DNA of 64,000 nt from Azospirillum oryzae (GCF_008364795.1 NZ_VTTM01000001.1:1173456-1237455), one strand, 5' to 3'. Positions 35,023 to 44,097 are shown, numbered from the stretch's first letter. The notes: generated by a model not told the origin, from the sequence alone. Program-made: numbers and translations.

Positions 35023-35865
35023 ATGAGCCACGCCAGCCTGCAAGCCACCATCGACGACGCCTGGGAAAACCGCGCCGATCTCACCACCGCCACCACCGGC
35101 CCCGTCCGCGACGCCGTGAACGCGGCGCTGGATGCGCTCGATGCCGGCGACCTGCGCGTCGCGGAGAAGACCCCGGACGGCTGGAAAGTCAACCAGTGGC
35201 TGAAGAAGGCGGTTCTGCTGTCCTTCCGCCTGAACGCCAACGAGATGATCCCCGGCGGCCCCGGCGGCTCGTCCTGGTACGACAAGGTGCCGCCGAAGTT
35301 CGAAGGCTGGACCGAAGGCCAGTTCCAGAACGCCGGCTTCCGCGCCCTGCCCGGCGCCATCGCCCGCAAGTCGTCCTATGTCGCCCCCGGCGTCATCCTG
35401 ATGCCCAGCTTCGTCAATGTCGGCGCCTATGTCGACAGCGGCACCATGGTCGACACCTGGGTCACCGTCGGCTCCTGCGCCCAGATCGGCAAGAACGTCC
35501 ACCTGTCGGGCGGCGTCGGCATCGGCGGCGTGCTGGAACCGCTGCAGGCCGACCCGGTCATCATCGAGGACAACTGCTTCATCGGCGCCCGTTCGGAAAT
35601 CGTCGAGGGTGTGATCGTCGAGGAAGGCGCCGTCATCTCCATGGGCTGCTACATCGGCGCCTCGACCAAGATCATCGACCGCCACACCGGCGAGGTCTTC
35701 ATGGGCCGCGTCCCGGCCTATTCGGTCGTCGTCCCCGGCTCGCTGCCCGGCAAGCCGCTGCCCGACGGTACCCCGGGTCCGAGCCTGTACTGCTGCGTCA
35801 TCATCAAGCGCGTCGACGAGAAGACCCGGTCGAAGACGGCGATCAACGACCTGCTGCGGGATTGA
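35023..35865 (+). CDS. dapD: Tetrahydrodipicolinate N-succinyltransferase
   Basis: This 280-aa enzyme transfers succinyl from succinyl-CoA to tetrahydrodipicolinate in the lysine/diaminopimelate pathway. The N-terminal helical part has [18 protein letters not shown]. The left-handed beta-helix shows the hexapeptide pattern in [40 protein letters not shown] and [20 protein letters not shown]. The family end [19 protein letters not shown] is complete. The start at 35023 (MSHASLQ) is chosen over an upstream in-frame codon by family length. dapE follows after a palindromic repeat. Confidence 0.96.
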   Translation: MSHASLQATIDDAWENRADLTTATTGPVRDAVNAALDALDAGDLRVAEKTPDGWKVNQWLKKAVLLSFRLNANEMIPGGPGGSSWYDKVPPKFEGWTEGQFQNAGFRALPGAIARKSSYVAPGVILMPSFVNVGAYVDSGTMVDTWVTVGSCAQIGKNVHLSGGVGIGGVLEPLQADPVIIEDNCFIGARSEIVEGVIVEEGAVISMGCYIGASTKIIDRHTGEVFMGRVPAYSVVVPGSLPGKPLPDGTPGPSLYCCVIIKRVDEKTRSKTAINDLLRD

Positions 35866-35877
35866 TCCTCCACTAAG

Positions 35878-36022
35878 CCCTCTCCCGCCCCGGGAGAGGG
35901 AGGGACCCGCCGGAGGCGGGAGGGTGAGGGGCATTGCGGACATGTATTTCTGATCCTTGGATTACCCCTCACCCTTCCCAAGCGGCGCTTGGGCCCCTTC
36001 CCTCTCCCGGGACGGGAGAGGG
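35878..36022. repeat. Long inverted palindromic element between dapD and dapE
   Basis: Two arms of about 55 nt face each other. The left (35878-35931) runs CCCTCTCCCGCCCCGGGAGAGGG and on to GAGGGTGAGGGG. The right (35965-36022) runs CCCCTCACCC to CCCTCTCCCGGGACGGGAGAGGG. Each arm also contains its own small CCCTCTCCC/GGGAGAGGG hairpin. This is the build of a REP/BIME-like intergenic repeat. A related short hairpin is at 42054-42078. Confidence 0.8.
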
Positions 36023-36048
36023 ACCATGACTTGCGAACCGGATACCGC

Positions 36049-37197
36049 ATGACCCTCGACCCCGTCGCCCTTGCCCAGGACCTGATCCGCTGCCCCAGCG
36101 TCACGCCGCGCGACGACGGCGCATTGGGCGTGCTGGAGGCGGCGCTGACGCCGATGGGCTTCACCTGCCACCGCCTGCGCTTCCAGCAGGAGGGGACGGA
36201 GCCGGTGGAGAACCTCTATGCCCGGCTCGGCACCGAGGGACCCAACTTCTGCTTCGCCGGCCACACCGACGTGGTGCCGCCGGGCGACAAGGGCTGGACG
36301 GTCGATCCCTTCGCCGGCGAGGTGATGGGCGGGCGCCTGTTCGGCCGCGGTGCGGTGGACATGAAGGGCGCCATCGCCGCCTTCGTCGCCGCCGTGTCGC
36401 GCCGGCTGCAGGACGGGCCGCCCGCCGGCTCGATCAGCCTGCTGATCACCGGCGACGAGGAAGGGGTGGCGATCAACGGCACCCGCAAGGTTCTGGACTG
36501 GCTGGCCGAGCGCGGCGAGCGCATCGACGCCTGCGTGGTGGGGGAGCCGACCAACCCCAAGGCGCTGGGCGACATGATCAAGATCGGCCGGCGCGGCAGC
36601 CTGAGCGGCTTCCTGACCGTGTTCGGCGCGCAGGGCCACGTCGCCTATCCGCATCTGGCCGACAACCCGCTGCCGCGGCTGGTCCGTATGCTGGCCGCCA
36701 TCACCGAGCATCCGATGGACGAGGGCACGGCGCATTTCCAGCCCTCCACCCTGGCGCTGACCACCATCGACGTCGGCAACAAGGCGACCAACGTCATCCC
36801 GGCGCAGGGAAAGGCGACCTTCAACATCCGCTTCAACGACGCCCACACCCCGGCCGGCATCGAGGCGTGGCTGCGCCGCACCTTCGACGCCGTCGGCGGC
36901 GCCTATGAGCTTGAGGTCTACTGCTCGGGCGACAGCTTCGTCACTCCGCCCGGCCCGCTGACCGAGTTGGTGGCGGAGGCGGTGGAGGGGGTGACCGGGC
37001 GCCGGCCGGAATATTCGACCACCGGCGGCACGTCGGACGCCCGCTTCATCAAGAATGTCTGCCCGGTGGTGGAATTCGGGCTGGTCGGCCAGACCATGCA
37101 CAAGGTCGACGAATATTGTTCGGTGGAGGATCTGCGCCAGCTGACCGCCATCTACGAGTCCATCCTGAAGGGCGTGTTCACGCGCCTCGCCGGGTGA
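36049..37197 (+). CDS. dapE: Succinyl-diaminopimelate desuccinylase
   Basis: This 382-aa dizinc M20-family hydrolase removes succinate from N-succinyl-diaminopimelate. Metal-site residues are visible in [52 protein letters not shown] and QTMHKVDEY. The dimerisation domain lies around residues 180-295 ([20 protein letters not shown]). ATG 36049 begins [20 protein letters not shown], the family opening. Together with dapD it supplies meso-diaminopimelate for the cell wall and lysine. The palindromic element lies directly upstream. Confidence 0.95.
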   Translation: MTLDPVALAQDLIRCPSVTPRDDGALGVLEAALTPMGFTCHRLRFQQEGTEPVENLYARLGTEGPNFCFAGHTDVVPPGDKGWTVDPFAGEVMGGRLFGRGAVDMKGAIAAFVAAVSRRLQDGPPAGSISLLITGDEEGVAINGTRKVLDWLAERGERIDACVVGEPTNPKALGDMIKIGRRGSLSGFLTVFGAQGHVAYPHLADNPLPRLVRMLAAITEHPMDEGTAHFQPSTLALTTIDVGNKATNVIPAQGKATFNIRFNDAHTPAGIEAWLRRTFDAVGGAYELEVYCSGDSFVTPPGPLTELVAEAVEGVTGRRPEYSTTGGTSDARFIKNVCPVVEFGLVGQTMHKVDEYCSVEDLRQLTAIYESILKGVFTRLAG

Positions 37198-37219
37198 GGA
37201 CTCCAACCGGGACGCCACG

Positions 37220-37789
37220 ATGCCGCTGACCACCCCCGCCATCCTGTCCGCCCTGACCGGCGCCTGGCGGCTGGCCCGCTTCGACCGGACGGGGATGGAG
37301 TTCTTCGACCGCACGCCGGACGGCGCGGTGAACTCCTTCTACGCCGCGCTGGTGGTTCTGCCGGCCTATGCCTTGCTGCTGGCGATCCGACTGTGGGACC
37401 AACTGGACGGCACGCCGATCCTGCAACTGGTGACGGTGGAGGGCATCGCCTACGTCGTCAGCTGGACCGCCTTCCCGCTGGCCCTGTTCCGCATCGCCTC
37501 GCTGATGGGCAAGGAGCAGCTCTATCCCGGCGCGCTGACCGCCTACAACTGGTCGGCGGTTGTGCAGATGGCGATCTACCTGCCGACCATCGTGCTGTCT
37601 GCCACCGGCCTGCTGCCGTCGGGCGTGTCCGAAGCGCTGGTCTTCGGCGTGATGATGGCGTTGCTGACCTACCAGTGGTTCGTCCTGCGCACGGCCCTGT
37701 CTCTGCCGGGGCTGGCGGCGGCGGCGCTGGTGATGCTGGACCTGTTCCTGTCGGCGGCGATCAGCGATCTGGCGGACGGGATGTTGTGA
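37220..37789 (+). CDS. Integral membrane protein of unknown function
   Basis: This 189-aa protein has a soluble N-terminus (LTGAWRLARFDRTGMEFFDR) and about five membrane helices from residue 42 onward, including YAALVVLPAYALLLAIRLW and VVQMAIYLPTIVLSATGLL. No catalytic or transport motif is seen. It starts 22 bp after dapE on the same strand, so it is probably transcribed with it. Proteins of this kind are often found beside dapE in Rhodospirillales, but I know of no assigned function. Confidence 0.72.
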   Translation: MPLTTPAILSALTGAWRLARFDRTGMEFFDRTPDGAVNSFYAALVVLPAYALLLAIRLWDQLDGTPILQLVTVEGIAYVVSWTAFPLALFRIASLMGKEQLYPGALTAYNWSAVVQMAIYLPTIVLSATGLLPSGVSEALVFGVMMALLTYQWFVLRTALSLPGLAAAALVMLDLFLSAAISDLADGML

Positions 37790-37791
37790 TC

Positions 37792-37830
37792 GGGATGCTG
37801 TGAGGGCGCGGTCCGCCCTCACGGCATCCC
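37792..37830. terminator. Strong hairpin between convergent genes
   Basis: GGGATGC-T-GTGAGGGCG (37792-37808) pairs with CGCCCTCAC-G-GCATCCC (37814-37830), a 17-bp stem with one T-G pair and a 5-nt loop. It lies between the dapE-linked membrane gene and cobT, which converge. Neither side has a proper T run, so it may act as a Rho-assisted or transcript-stabilising end rather than a simple intrinsic terminator. Confidence 0.6.
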
Positions 37831-37840
37831 TCAGTCATCG

Positions 37841-38866
37841 TCAGCCCTGCGTGCTGACGCCCGCCTCGGCGAAGGTCGCCATGCCGGCGTGGCAGGCGAC
37901 GGCCGACTTCACGATGTTGATCGCCAGCGCAGCACCGGAGCCCTCGCCCAGGCGCATGCCGAGATCGAGCAGCGGCTCCTTGCCGATGGCCTGCATCAGG
38001 CGGGTGTGCCCCGGCTCGACCGAGCGGTGGGCGACCATGCAGTGGTCGAGCGCGCGGCGGTCGGCCTTGTAGAGCACGGCGGCGGCGGCGGTGCAGGCGA
38101 AGCCGTCGAGCAGCACCGGAACGCGGGCGACGCGGGCGGCCAGGATGGCGCCGGCGATGGCGGCGAACTCGTAACCGCCCAGACAGCGCAACGCCTCGAA
38201 CGGGTCGTCCTTGGCCTGCGGGTTGGCGGCGACGCCGGCCTCCACCGCGGCGATCTTGCGGGCGAGGCCCTCGTCGTCGATGCCGGTGCCGCGGCCGGTC
38301 CAGTCGGCCGCCTCGCCGCCGAACAGGGCGAGGCAGAGCGCCGCCGCCGAGGTCGAGTTGGCGATGCCCATCTCGCCCAGCGACAGCAGCTGGACGCCCA
38401 TCTCCACCGCCATCATGCCGTAGGCCATGGTGCGGCAGCATTCCTCCTCACCCATGGCCGGGCCCTGGGTGAAGTCGGCGGTGGGGTTGTCCAGGTCCAG
38501 TTCGTAGACGCGGAGGTCGGCGTCGGCCACCTCGCAGAGCTGGTTGACCGCGGCCCCGCCATTCTGGAAGTTGGCGACCATCTGCACCGTCACCTCGGCC
38601 GGATAGGCCGAGACGCCGCGGGCGGCGACGCCGTGGTTGCCGGCGAAGACGGCGACACGCGGACGGCGGGCCTCGGCCGGGTGCTGGCCCTGCCAGGTCG
38701 CCATCCACTGCGCGATCTCCTCCAGCCTGCCGAGCGAGCCTGCCGGCTTGGTCAGCTGCCGTTCGCGCTGGAGGGCCGCGGTGCCGGCCTCCAGGTCGGG
38801 GCCGGGCAGGTTGCGCACGAGCGCGCGGATTTCCTCGAAGGTGACGGCGGGCTGCTGGTTGCTCAT
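37841..38866 (-). CDS. cobT: Nicotinate-nucleotide:dimethylbenzimidazole phosphoribosyltransferase
   Basis: This 341-aa enzyme activates dimethylbenzimidazole to alpha-ribazole phosphate for the lower ligand of cobalamin. Family blocks are TKPAGSLGRLEEIAQWMA, VAVFAGNHGVAARGVSAYP, SLGEMGIANSTSAAAL, GGYEFAAIAGAILAAR and LDLGMRLGEGSGAALAI. The glutamate in RLGEGSG is the catalytic base in known structures. It is isolated from other cob genes in this window. No cobalamin riboswitch could be recognised in the 125 bp ahead of it. Confidence 0.95.
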   Translation of the reverse strand: MSNQQPAVTFEEIRALVRNLPGPDLEAGTAALQRERQLTKPAGSLGRLEEIAQWMATWQGQHPAEARRPRVAVFAGNHGVAARGVSAYPAEVTVQMVANFQNGGAAVNQLCEVADADLRVYELDLDNPTADFTQGPAMGEEECCRTMAYGMMAVEMGVQLLSLGEMGIANSTSAAALCLALFGGEAADWTGRGTGIDDEGLARKIAAVEAGVAANPQAKDDPFEALRCLGGYEFAAIAGAILAARVARVPVLLDGFACTAAAAVLYKADRRALDHCMVAHRSVEPGHTRLMQAIGKEPLLDLGMRLGEGSGAALAINIVKSAVACHAGMATFAEAGVSTQG

Positions 38867-38991
38867 GATCGGTCCTGAGGGGTGAGCGCCAAAAAACGGC
38901 GCGACCTTGCACCCATCCGGCCGTCAAGTCAAAGCGCCAGCGTAGGGCATTTTGACCCCACCCCGCCCGGCCCGCGGACTTGTCGCCCCGG

Positions 38992-40038
38992 TCACGCCGC
39001 CTTGGCGACCCCGTCGGTCCCGGCGGCGCCCGCGGTGGCCGAGGCGACCGGCGTCGCCGATTCGGACCCGACGATCCGGCCAAGCCCCAGCCCGAAGCCC
39101 ACGGCGACGCCGTTTCCGGCGGTCTGGTCGGTCCGTACCGGCTCGTCACGCATGCGGCGATGCTCCTTGTCGCGCAGGCGGGCCGGCCGGCCGCTGACGC
39201 TGTCGACCTCGTCCGGCGTCTCCAGCGCGTTCAGCGCCAGCACCTGATAGATCGACAGCGGCGTGCCGTTCAGCGACTTGGCAGGCGCCATCGGCACCTG
39301 GGTGGTGAAGCCGTCCGGCATGTCCTGCTTGCGCACCGCGTCGTTCACCACCTGGGCCGGGGCGAAGTTGGCCAGCGGGTTCTCGGAGAATTTGGTGGCG
39401 AAGCGGTCGTAGATCTCCTTCAGCGACTTCGCCTTGCCGGTGGCCTTGTCGTAGAAGACGTTCTTGTTGGCCGCCGCCGCATCGGGGAAGACGTCGCGGG
39501 CGGTGCGGCCGGGGTTCTCCTGCATCGCGTTCAGGAACTTCGACGCGCCGCCGGCCCCTAGGAAATGCGCCAGATACAGCTCGGTCGAGCCGATCTTGCC
39601 GTCCACCGTCTCCTCCAGATACTCCTTGTTGTCGCGGGTGTATTCCGCGGCCATCAGGGCCGACGCGGTCGGGTCCTTGCGCAGTTCCAGAATTTCCTTC
39701 TTCATCTCCGGATCGGCGACATAGGGCCGGCCGTCGCCGCGGGTCTGGATGGCGCTGGCGTATTTGCCATAGCCATGGTCGGCGCCATGCTCCTTCATCG
39801 TCTGCAGCCAGGTGCTGTCGATGAACTGGTAGAGCCCGGTCGCCGAGGAGGAGGAGGACTTTATGTCCGTGCGGTACCCGCTCTCCACGGCAGCTTTTTC
39901 CATGAGGTAGGAAAAATCGACCCCCGTCTTCGCGCTGGCATTGCGCACGGCGGCCTCCACATTTGCCGGCCCGCGCGAGGCGCCTGCGGCCTGGGTGGCT
40001 GCGTTGCTGAGGTTGCCGAGGGCGGAAGCATAGGTCAT
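38992..40038 (-). CDS. Lytic transglycosylase-like protein
   Basis: This 348-aa protein has an SLT-type lysozyme-like domain in its N-terminal half. The catalytic-type glutamate is in LMEKAAVESGYRTDI (about residue 52), followed by SATGLYQFIDSTWLQTMKEHG, the standard transglycosylase pattern. There is no signal peptide, which is odd for a wall-cutting enzyme. In alphaproteobacteria such leaderless proteins are often linked to flagellar or secretion machines, so another export route is possible. Its C-terminal 90 residues are low-complexity Gly/Ala/Val and end in a charged patch. It should cut glycan strands to 1,6-anhydro ends. Confidence 0.8.
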   Translation of the reverse strand: MTYASALGNLSNAATQAAGASRGPANVEAAVRNASAKTGVDFSYLMEKAAVESGYRTDIKSSSSSATGLYQFIDSTWLQTMKEHGADHGYGKYASAIQTRGDGRPYVADPEMKKEILELRKDPTASALMAAEYTRDNKEYLEETVDGKIGSTELYLAHFLGAGGASKFLNAMQENPGRTARDVFPDAAAANKNVFYDKATGKAKSLKEIYDRFATKFSENPLANFAPAQVVNDAVRKQDMPDGFTTQVPMAPAKSLNGTPLSIYQVLALNALETPDEVDSVSGRPARLRDKEHRRMRDEPVRTDQTAGNGVAVGFGLGLGRIVGSESATPVASATAGAAGTDGVAKAA

Positions 40039-40196
40039 GGGTCGATCCCCGTGTGATGGCCCCGATGGGAGGCAGCCCTACCTATGCAGACGCCGTGCCA
40101 GTCGGGTGGAGCCTTGATGAGACCCCATGACGGGCCTAGCCTTGCTCGACGCGGCATCCCGCCCTCTCGCCAAGCGCCATCCGATGCTGTATGTTG

Positions 40197-40206
40197 ACCT
40201 ATAGGT
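40197..40206. promoter_or_regulatory. Palindrome upstream of the acyl-CoA dehydrogenase gene
   Basis: ACCTATAGGT (40197-40206) is a perfect 10-bp palindrome, partly extended by TT ahead and AA behind. TTGACC overlaps its left half and could be a -35 element. A repressor bound here would block transcription of the gene starting at 40244. No regulator gene lies nearby, so this is a suggestion only. Confidence 0.35.
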
Positions 40207-40243
40207 AAACCAAACAATCTTTCCCTGGGAGACTCGCCCCGCC

Positions 40244-42040
40244 ATGACCTACACCGCTCCGGTCGACGATCTGCGCTTCGTCCTGAACGAGGTGGTGGGC
40301 CTCGACGCCATCGCCGCCCTGCCCCACTGCGACAGCGCCGCCCCCGATCTGGTCGACGCCATCCTGGAGGAGGCCGGCAAATTCGCCTCCGGCGTGCTCG
40401 CCCCGCTGAACCGGGTGGGCGACAAGGAAGGGGCGAAGCTGGAGAACGGCGTCGTCCGCACCGCCACCGGCTGGAAGGAGGCCTATGGCCAGTTCACCGA
40501 AGCCGGCTGGAACAGCCTGCCCTTCGAGCCCGAGTATGGCGGCCAGGGCCTGCCCTGGACCGTCGCCTTCGCGGTGAACGAGATGTGGCAGGCCGCCAAC
40601 CTGTCCTTCGGCCTGTGCCCGCTGCTGACCCAGGGCGCGGTGGACCTGCTGACCGAGCATGCGAGCGCCGAGCAGAAGGCGGTCTATCTGTCGAAGATGA
40701 TCTCCGGCGAATGGACCGGGACGATGAACCTGACCGAACCGCAGGCGGGCAGCGACCTCGCCGCGGTGCGGACCAGGGCGGTGCGGGCCGACGACGGCAG
40801 CTATCGCATCACCGGCCAGAAGATCTTCATCACCTATGGCGAGCATGACCTGACGGAGAACATCGTCCATCTGGTGCTGGCCCGCCTGCCCGACGCCCCG
40901 GCCGGCATCAAGGGCATCAGCCTGTTCATCGTGCCGAAATTCCTGCCCAAGCCCGACGGCACGCCGGGCGAGCGCAACGACCTGCGCTGCGCCAGCCTGG
41001 AGCACAAGCTGGGCATCATGGCCAGCCCGACCGCGGTGATGGCCTATGGCGACGACGAGGGCGCCATCGGCTACCTCGTCGGCGAGGAGAACCGCGGCAT
41101 CGAATACATGTTCACGATGATGAACAACGCCCGTCTCGGCGTCGGCATCCAGGGCGTGGCGATCGCCGAGCGCGCCTATCAGCAGGCCCGCGACTACGCC
41201 AAGACCCGCGTGCAGAGCAAGGATCTGGCCGATCCCAAGGGGGCCGGCGTCGCCATCATCAAGCATCCGGACGTGCGCCGCATGCTGCTGGACATGCGCG
41301 CCAAGACCGAGGCCGCGCGGGCGCTGGCGCTCTATGCCGGCACGCAGCTGGACATCTCCCGCCACCACGAGGACCCGGCGGTGCGCGCCGCCGCGACCGC
41401 GCGGGTCGATGTGCTGACCCCGATCGTCAAGGCGTGGTCGACCGACATCGGCTGTGAGGTGGCCTCCACCGGCGTGCAGATCCATGGCGGCATGGGCTTC
41501 ATCGAGGAGACCGGCGCCGCCCAGCATTACCGCGACGCCCGCATCACCCCGATCTACGAGGGCACCAACGGCATCCACGGCAACGACCTGACCTTCCGCA
41601 AGACCGGCCGCGACAAGGGCGCGGCGGCGAGAGCCTTCGTCGCCGACATGCGGGCGACGGTGGAGGAGCTGGGGTCCGCCCCCGGCGATGATCTGGCGGT
41701 GATCCGTACCGAGTTGTCGGCCGGCCTGGACGCGCTGGACAAGGCCATCGACTGGATGGTCGCGACCCAGGCCGAGGGCGACCTGCAAGGGGCCGCCGCC
41801 GGTGCGGTGGCGTACCTGAAGCTGTGGGGCATGGTAGCCGGCGGCTGGATGCTCGCCCGCTCGGCGATGAAGGCGATGGAGGGCATGCGCCAGCCCGGCG
41901 CCAACGCCTCCTTCCTGGAAACCAAACTGATCGTCGCGCGCTTCTACGCCGAGCAGGTTCTGGCGACCGCCCCCGCCCTGCTGCCGACCATCGCAAGCGC
42001 CCGCAACACGGTGATGGCGCTGAGCGAGGAGCAGTTCTGA
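40244..42040 (+). CDS. Acyl-CoA dehydrogenase (long DmdC-like form)
   Basis: This 598-aa flavoenzyme is longer than the usual 380 aa because of an extra C-terminal domain, as in the DmdC and related acyl-CoA dehydrogenases. FAD and substrate motifs are GEWTGTMNLTEPQAGSDLAA, YRITGQKIFITYGEHD, and VASTGVQIHGGMGFIEETGA. The catalytic glutamate lies in ITPIYEGTNGIHGNDL. It removes two hydrogens from an acyl-CoA, passing electrons to ETF. The chain is not decided by sequence: methylmercaptopropionyl-CoA, or a medium or long fatty acyl group. GGGAG precedes the ATG. No other beta-oxidation gene is adjacent. Confidence 0.9.
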   Translation: MTYTAPVDDLRFVLNEVVGLDAIAALPHCDSAAPDLVDAILEEAGKFASGVLAPLNRVGDKEGAKLENGVVRTATGWKEAYGQFTEAGWNSLPFEPEYGGQGLPWTVAFAVNEMWQAANLSFGLCPLLTQGAVDLLTEHASAEQKAVYLSKMISGEWTGTMNLTEPQAGSDLAAVRTRAVRADDGSYRITGQKIFITYGEHDLTENIVHLVLARLPDAPAGIKGISLFIVPKFLPKPDGTPGERNDLRCASLEHKLGIMASPTAVMAYGDDEGAIGYLVGEENRGIEYMFTMMNNARLGVGIQGVAIAERAYQQARDYAKTRVQSKDLADPKGAGVAIIKHPDVRRMLLDMRAKTEAARALALYAGTQLDISRHHEDPAVRAAATARVDVLTPIVKAWSTDIGCEVASTGVQIHGGMGFIEETGAAQHYRDARITPIYEGTNGIHGNDLTFRKTGRDKGAAARAFVADMRATVEELGSAPGDDLAVIRTELSAGLDALDKAIDWMVATQAEGDLQGAAAGAVAYLKLWGMVAGGWMLARSAMKAMEGMRQPGANASFLETKLIVARFYAEQVLATAPALLPTIASARNTVMALSEEQF

Positions 42041-42053
42041 CCAAAGTGTTCAG

Positions 42054-42084
42054 CCCCTCTCTCCAAGTGGGAGAGGGGCATTTT
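42054..42084 (+). terminator. Hairpin after the acyl-CoA dehydrogenase gene
   Basis: CCCCTCTC (42054-42061) pairs with GAGAGGGG (42071-42078) around a short loop, and CATTTT follows. It starts 13 bp after the stop. The sequence resembles the small hairpin inside the 35878-36022 element, so it may be a single copy of that repeat used as a terminator. Confidence 0.6.
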
Positions 42085-42254
42085 CAGCGTCGCCCGCCCT
42101 TATCCTTCCATCGGCTCTCAACAGCCCCCGATTTTTCGGAGAGCTTTATTATCTCCTATCGAATGAGCATGGCCCGAATGGCCGGCTGAACATCCTTGTT
42201 ATCGGTGGTAGCGTCTCATTGTTCGCACCGCCAACAAAGATGAAGTCGAAAGCC

Positions 42255-42689
42255 ATGACAAACACGGAGACTCATACGGGAAGCTGCTTCTGCGGCGCGG
42301 TAGAGCTGGAGGTCACCGGCTTGCCGGAGGCCATGGGTTACTGCCATTGCCGGTCCTGCCGCTCCTGGTCCGGCGGGCCGGTCAATGCCTTCACCTTGTG
42401 GAAGCCCGATGCGGTGCGCGTGACTGCGGGCGCCGAACATCTCGCGACCTTCCAGAAGACTCCGCTCAGCCAGCGTCAGTATTGCGCGAAGTGCGGCGGG
42501 CATCTGATGACCAATCACCCGCCGCTCGGCCTCGTGGACGTTTACTCCGCGACCCTGCCGACCCTGACCTTCACCCCCGCCGTTCACGTCAACTATGCCG
42601 AGACCGTGCTGCCGATGCGGGACGGTCTGCCGAAGTTGAAAGACTTCCCAGCCGAGTTCGGCGGCTCCGGCGAAACGATGGCGGAATAG
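42255..42689 (+). CDS. GFA/CENP-V-fold zinc protein
   Basis: This 144-aa protein has the Mss4-like fold of the glutathione-dependent formaldehyde-activating family. Zinc-site cysteines are placed as CXC (GSCFCGAVE), CHCRSC (about residues 29-34) and YCAKCGGHL. NAFTLWKPDAVRVTAG follows the second site. Despite the family name, activity on S-hydroxymethylglutathione is proven for few members, so the substrate here is unknown. I chose ATG 42255; ATG 42240 and a TTG at 42219 are in the same frame. It ends 9 bp before the convergent transhydrogenase gene. Confidence 0.85.
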   Translation: MTNTETHTGSCFCGAVELEVTGLPEAMGYCHCRSCRSWSGGPVNAFTLWKPDAVRVTAGAEHLATFQKTPLSQRQYCAKCGGHLMTNHPPLGLVDVYSATLPTLTFTPAVHVNYAETVLPMRDGLPKLKDFPAEFGGSGETMAE

Positions 42690-42698
42690 CGGCCCCGC

Positions 42699-44015
42699 TC
42701 ACCAATAACGCATCGCGTCCGCATACAGCCCGCGCAGGTCGTCCTCCGACACCGGGCGCGGGGCGATGGTCAGCAGGCGTTGCTGGGCGGCGGCGCCCTT
42801 GACCAGCCCCGGAATGTCGGCCTCGCCATAGCCGAGCGCCGACAACCCGTTCGGCAAGCCGGTGGCGCGCATCATCGAAATCAGCCGCGTCGCCAGCAAC
42901 TCGCCGCCGTCCTCCGGCGAGGCGCCGCGCGTGTCGGCGCCCAGTGCCTCGGCGGCGCGCAGATGGGCCTCGGGAGCCGCCGGGCCGGTGAAGCGGAAGG
43001 CGGCGGGGGCGTTCAGCACCACCGAGATGCCGTGCGGCACCATCGGGTCGACCGTCTCGTAGCCGGTCGCGGTGAAGCTGTGGTTCATCCCGGCCACCGA
43101 ATAGGACATGGCGTGCGGGATGTGGACGCCGGCATTGCCGAAGGCCAGACCGGCCAGAGTCGCCGCGAACATCAGGGCGTCGCGCGCTTCCGCACAGTCG
43201 GGATCGTTGACCGCCCGTTCCAGCCATTGCCCCCCAAGGCGGATCGCCTGCAGGCTGCCGATGTCCGACCACGGGTTGGCGCCCTGGTAGGGCGGGCGGG
43301 CCGTCGGCGACTCCGGTTTCGGGCGGGAGCGGAAGGGGCGCGCGGTGTGGCTCTCGATGGCGTGGGTCAGCACGTCGAAGCCGGTGGCGGCGATGGCGCC
43401 GGGCGGCAGGCTGTCGATGGTGCGCGGATCGACGACGGCAAGGCTCGGTCGCAGGAAGCGCGAGGAGATGCCGGTCTTCACCTGTTTTTCCACATGGTCG
43501 AAGATGGCGACGCCGGTGGTCTCGCTGCCGGTGCCGCAGGTGGTCGGGCAGGCGATGTGCGGCTTGACCGGGCCGGGGACCGGGATGCCCTCCCCCAGCG
43601 GCTTGTTGACGTAGGCGAGGAAGTCGGCCGGATATGTCGCGTAGAGGTTCGCCGCCTTGGCGGTGTCGATCACCGATCCGCCGCCGATGGAGACATAGCC
43701 GTCGAACCCACCCTCCCTTGCGAAATCGGCGGCGTCGAGGAAGGACGCGCTGGTCGGCTCCACCCGGCAGCGGTCGAAGACCACCGGATCGACGCCGGCC
43801 CGCTTCAGCCCATCGAGCGCCATGGCGAAGGGCGCGGTTGCGGCAACCCTCGGGTCGGTGAACAGCGCCACCCGCGTCATGCCCAGCGATAGCGCGTCGC
43901 CACCCAATTCGGCCAGCATGCCGGGGCCGAACTTCATCCGCGCCGCCTCGACGGTGAAGCCCTCCTCGCCGTCGGGCAGGATGGGATAGGCGTTGCCGTG
44001 CGTGTCGCTTGCCAT
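42699..44015 (-). CDS. Hydroxyacid-oxoacid transhydrogenase (ADHFE1-like)
   Basis: This 438-aa iron-dependent alcohol dehydrogenase belongs to the subgroup that couples oxidation of 4-hydroxybutyrate to reduction of 2-oxoglutarate, forming D-2-hydroxyglutarate. It matches the animal enzyme well. Shared blocks are RVEPTSASFLDAADFA, VSIGGGSVIDTAKAANLYAT, CPTTCGTGSETTGVAIFD, TGFDVLTHAIESHTARPF, PPYQGANPWSDI and FGNAGVHIPHAMSYSVAG. The metal histidines lie in THAIESH and in GVHIPHAMSY. GGAGGAG precedes the ATG at 44015, so the longer frame is dismissed. It suggests use of 4-hydroxybutyrate or polymers containing it, which is inference. Confidence 0.88.
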   Translation of the reverse strand: MASDTHGNAYPILPDGEEGFTVEAARMKFGPGMLAELGGDALSLGMTRVALFTDPRVAATAPFAMALDGLKRAGVDPVVFDRCRVEPTSASFLDAADFAREGGFDGYVSIGGGSVIDTAKAANLYATYPADFLAYVNKPLGEGIPVPGPVKPHIACPTTCGTGSETTGVAIFDHVEKQVKTGISSRFLRPSLAVVDPRTIDSLPPGAIAATGFDVLTHAIESHTARPFRSRPKPESPTARPPYQGANPWSDIGSLQAIRLGGQWLERAVNDPDCAEARDALMFAATLAGLAFGNAGVHIPHAMSYSVAGMNHSFTATGYETVDPMVPHGISVVLNAPAAFRFTGPAAPEAHLRAAEALGADTRGASPEDGGELLATRLISMMRATGLPNGLSALGYGEADIPGLVKGAAAQQRLLTIAPRPVSEDDLRGLYADAMRYW

Positions 44016-44097
44016 GAGTGCTGCTCCTCCGGTTGCACGGGCCGGGTTTGTCCCCGGCCCATCCTTGCCCGTATGGGAGCGTCCCGCGCCCGGCCTG

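Noticed and set aside
34045..35943. 632-aa minus-strand frame opposite the HAD phosphatase and dapD
   Set aside because: Shadow frame. Both plus-strand proteins have complete family motifs.
38867..38991. Cobalamin riboswitch ahead of cobT
   Set aside because: The B12-box (GCCACTG-type) sequence is not visible in the 125 bp upstream, and the gap is too short for the full aptamer.
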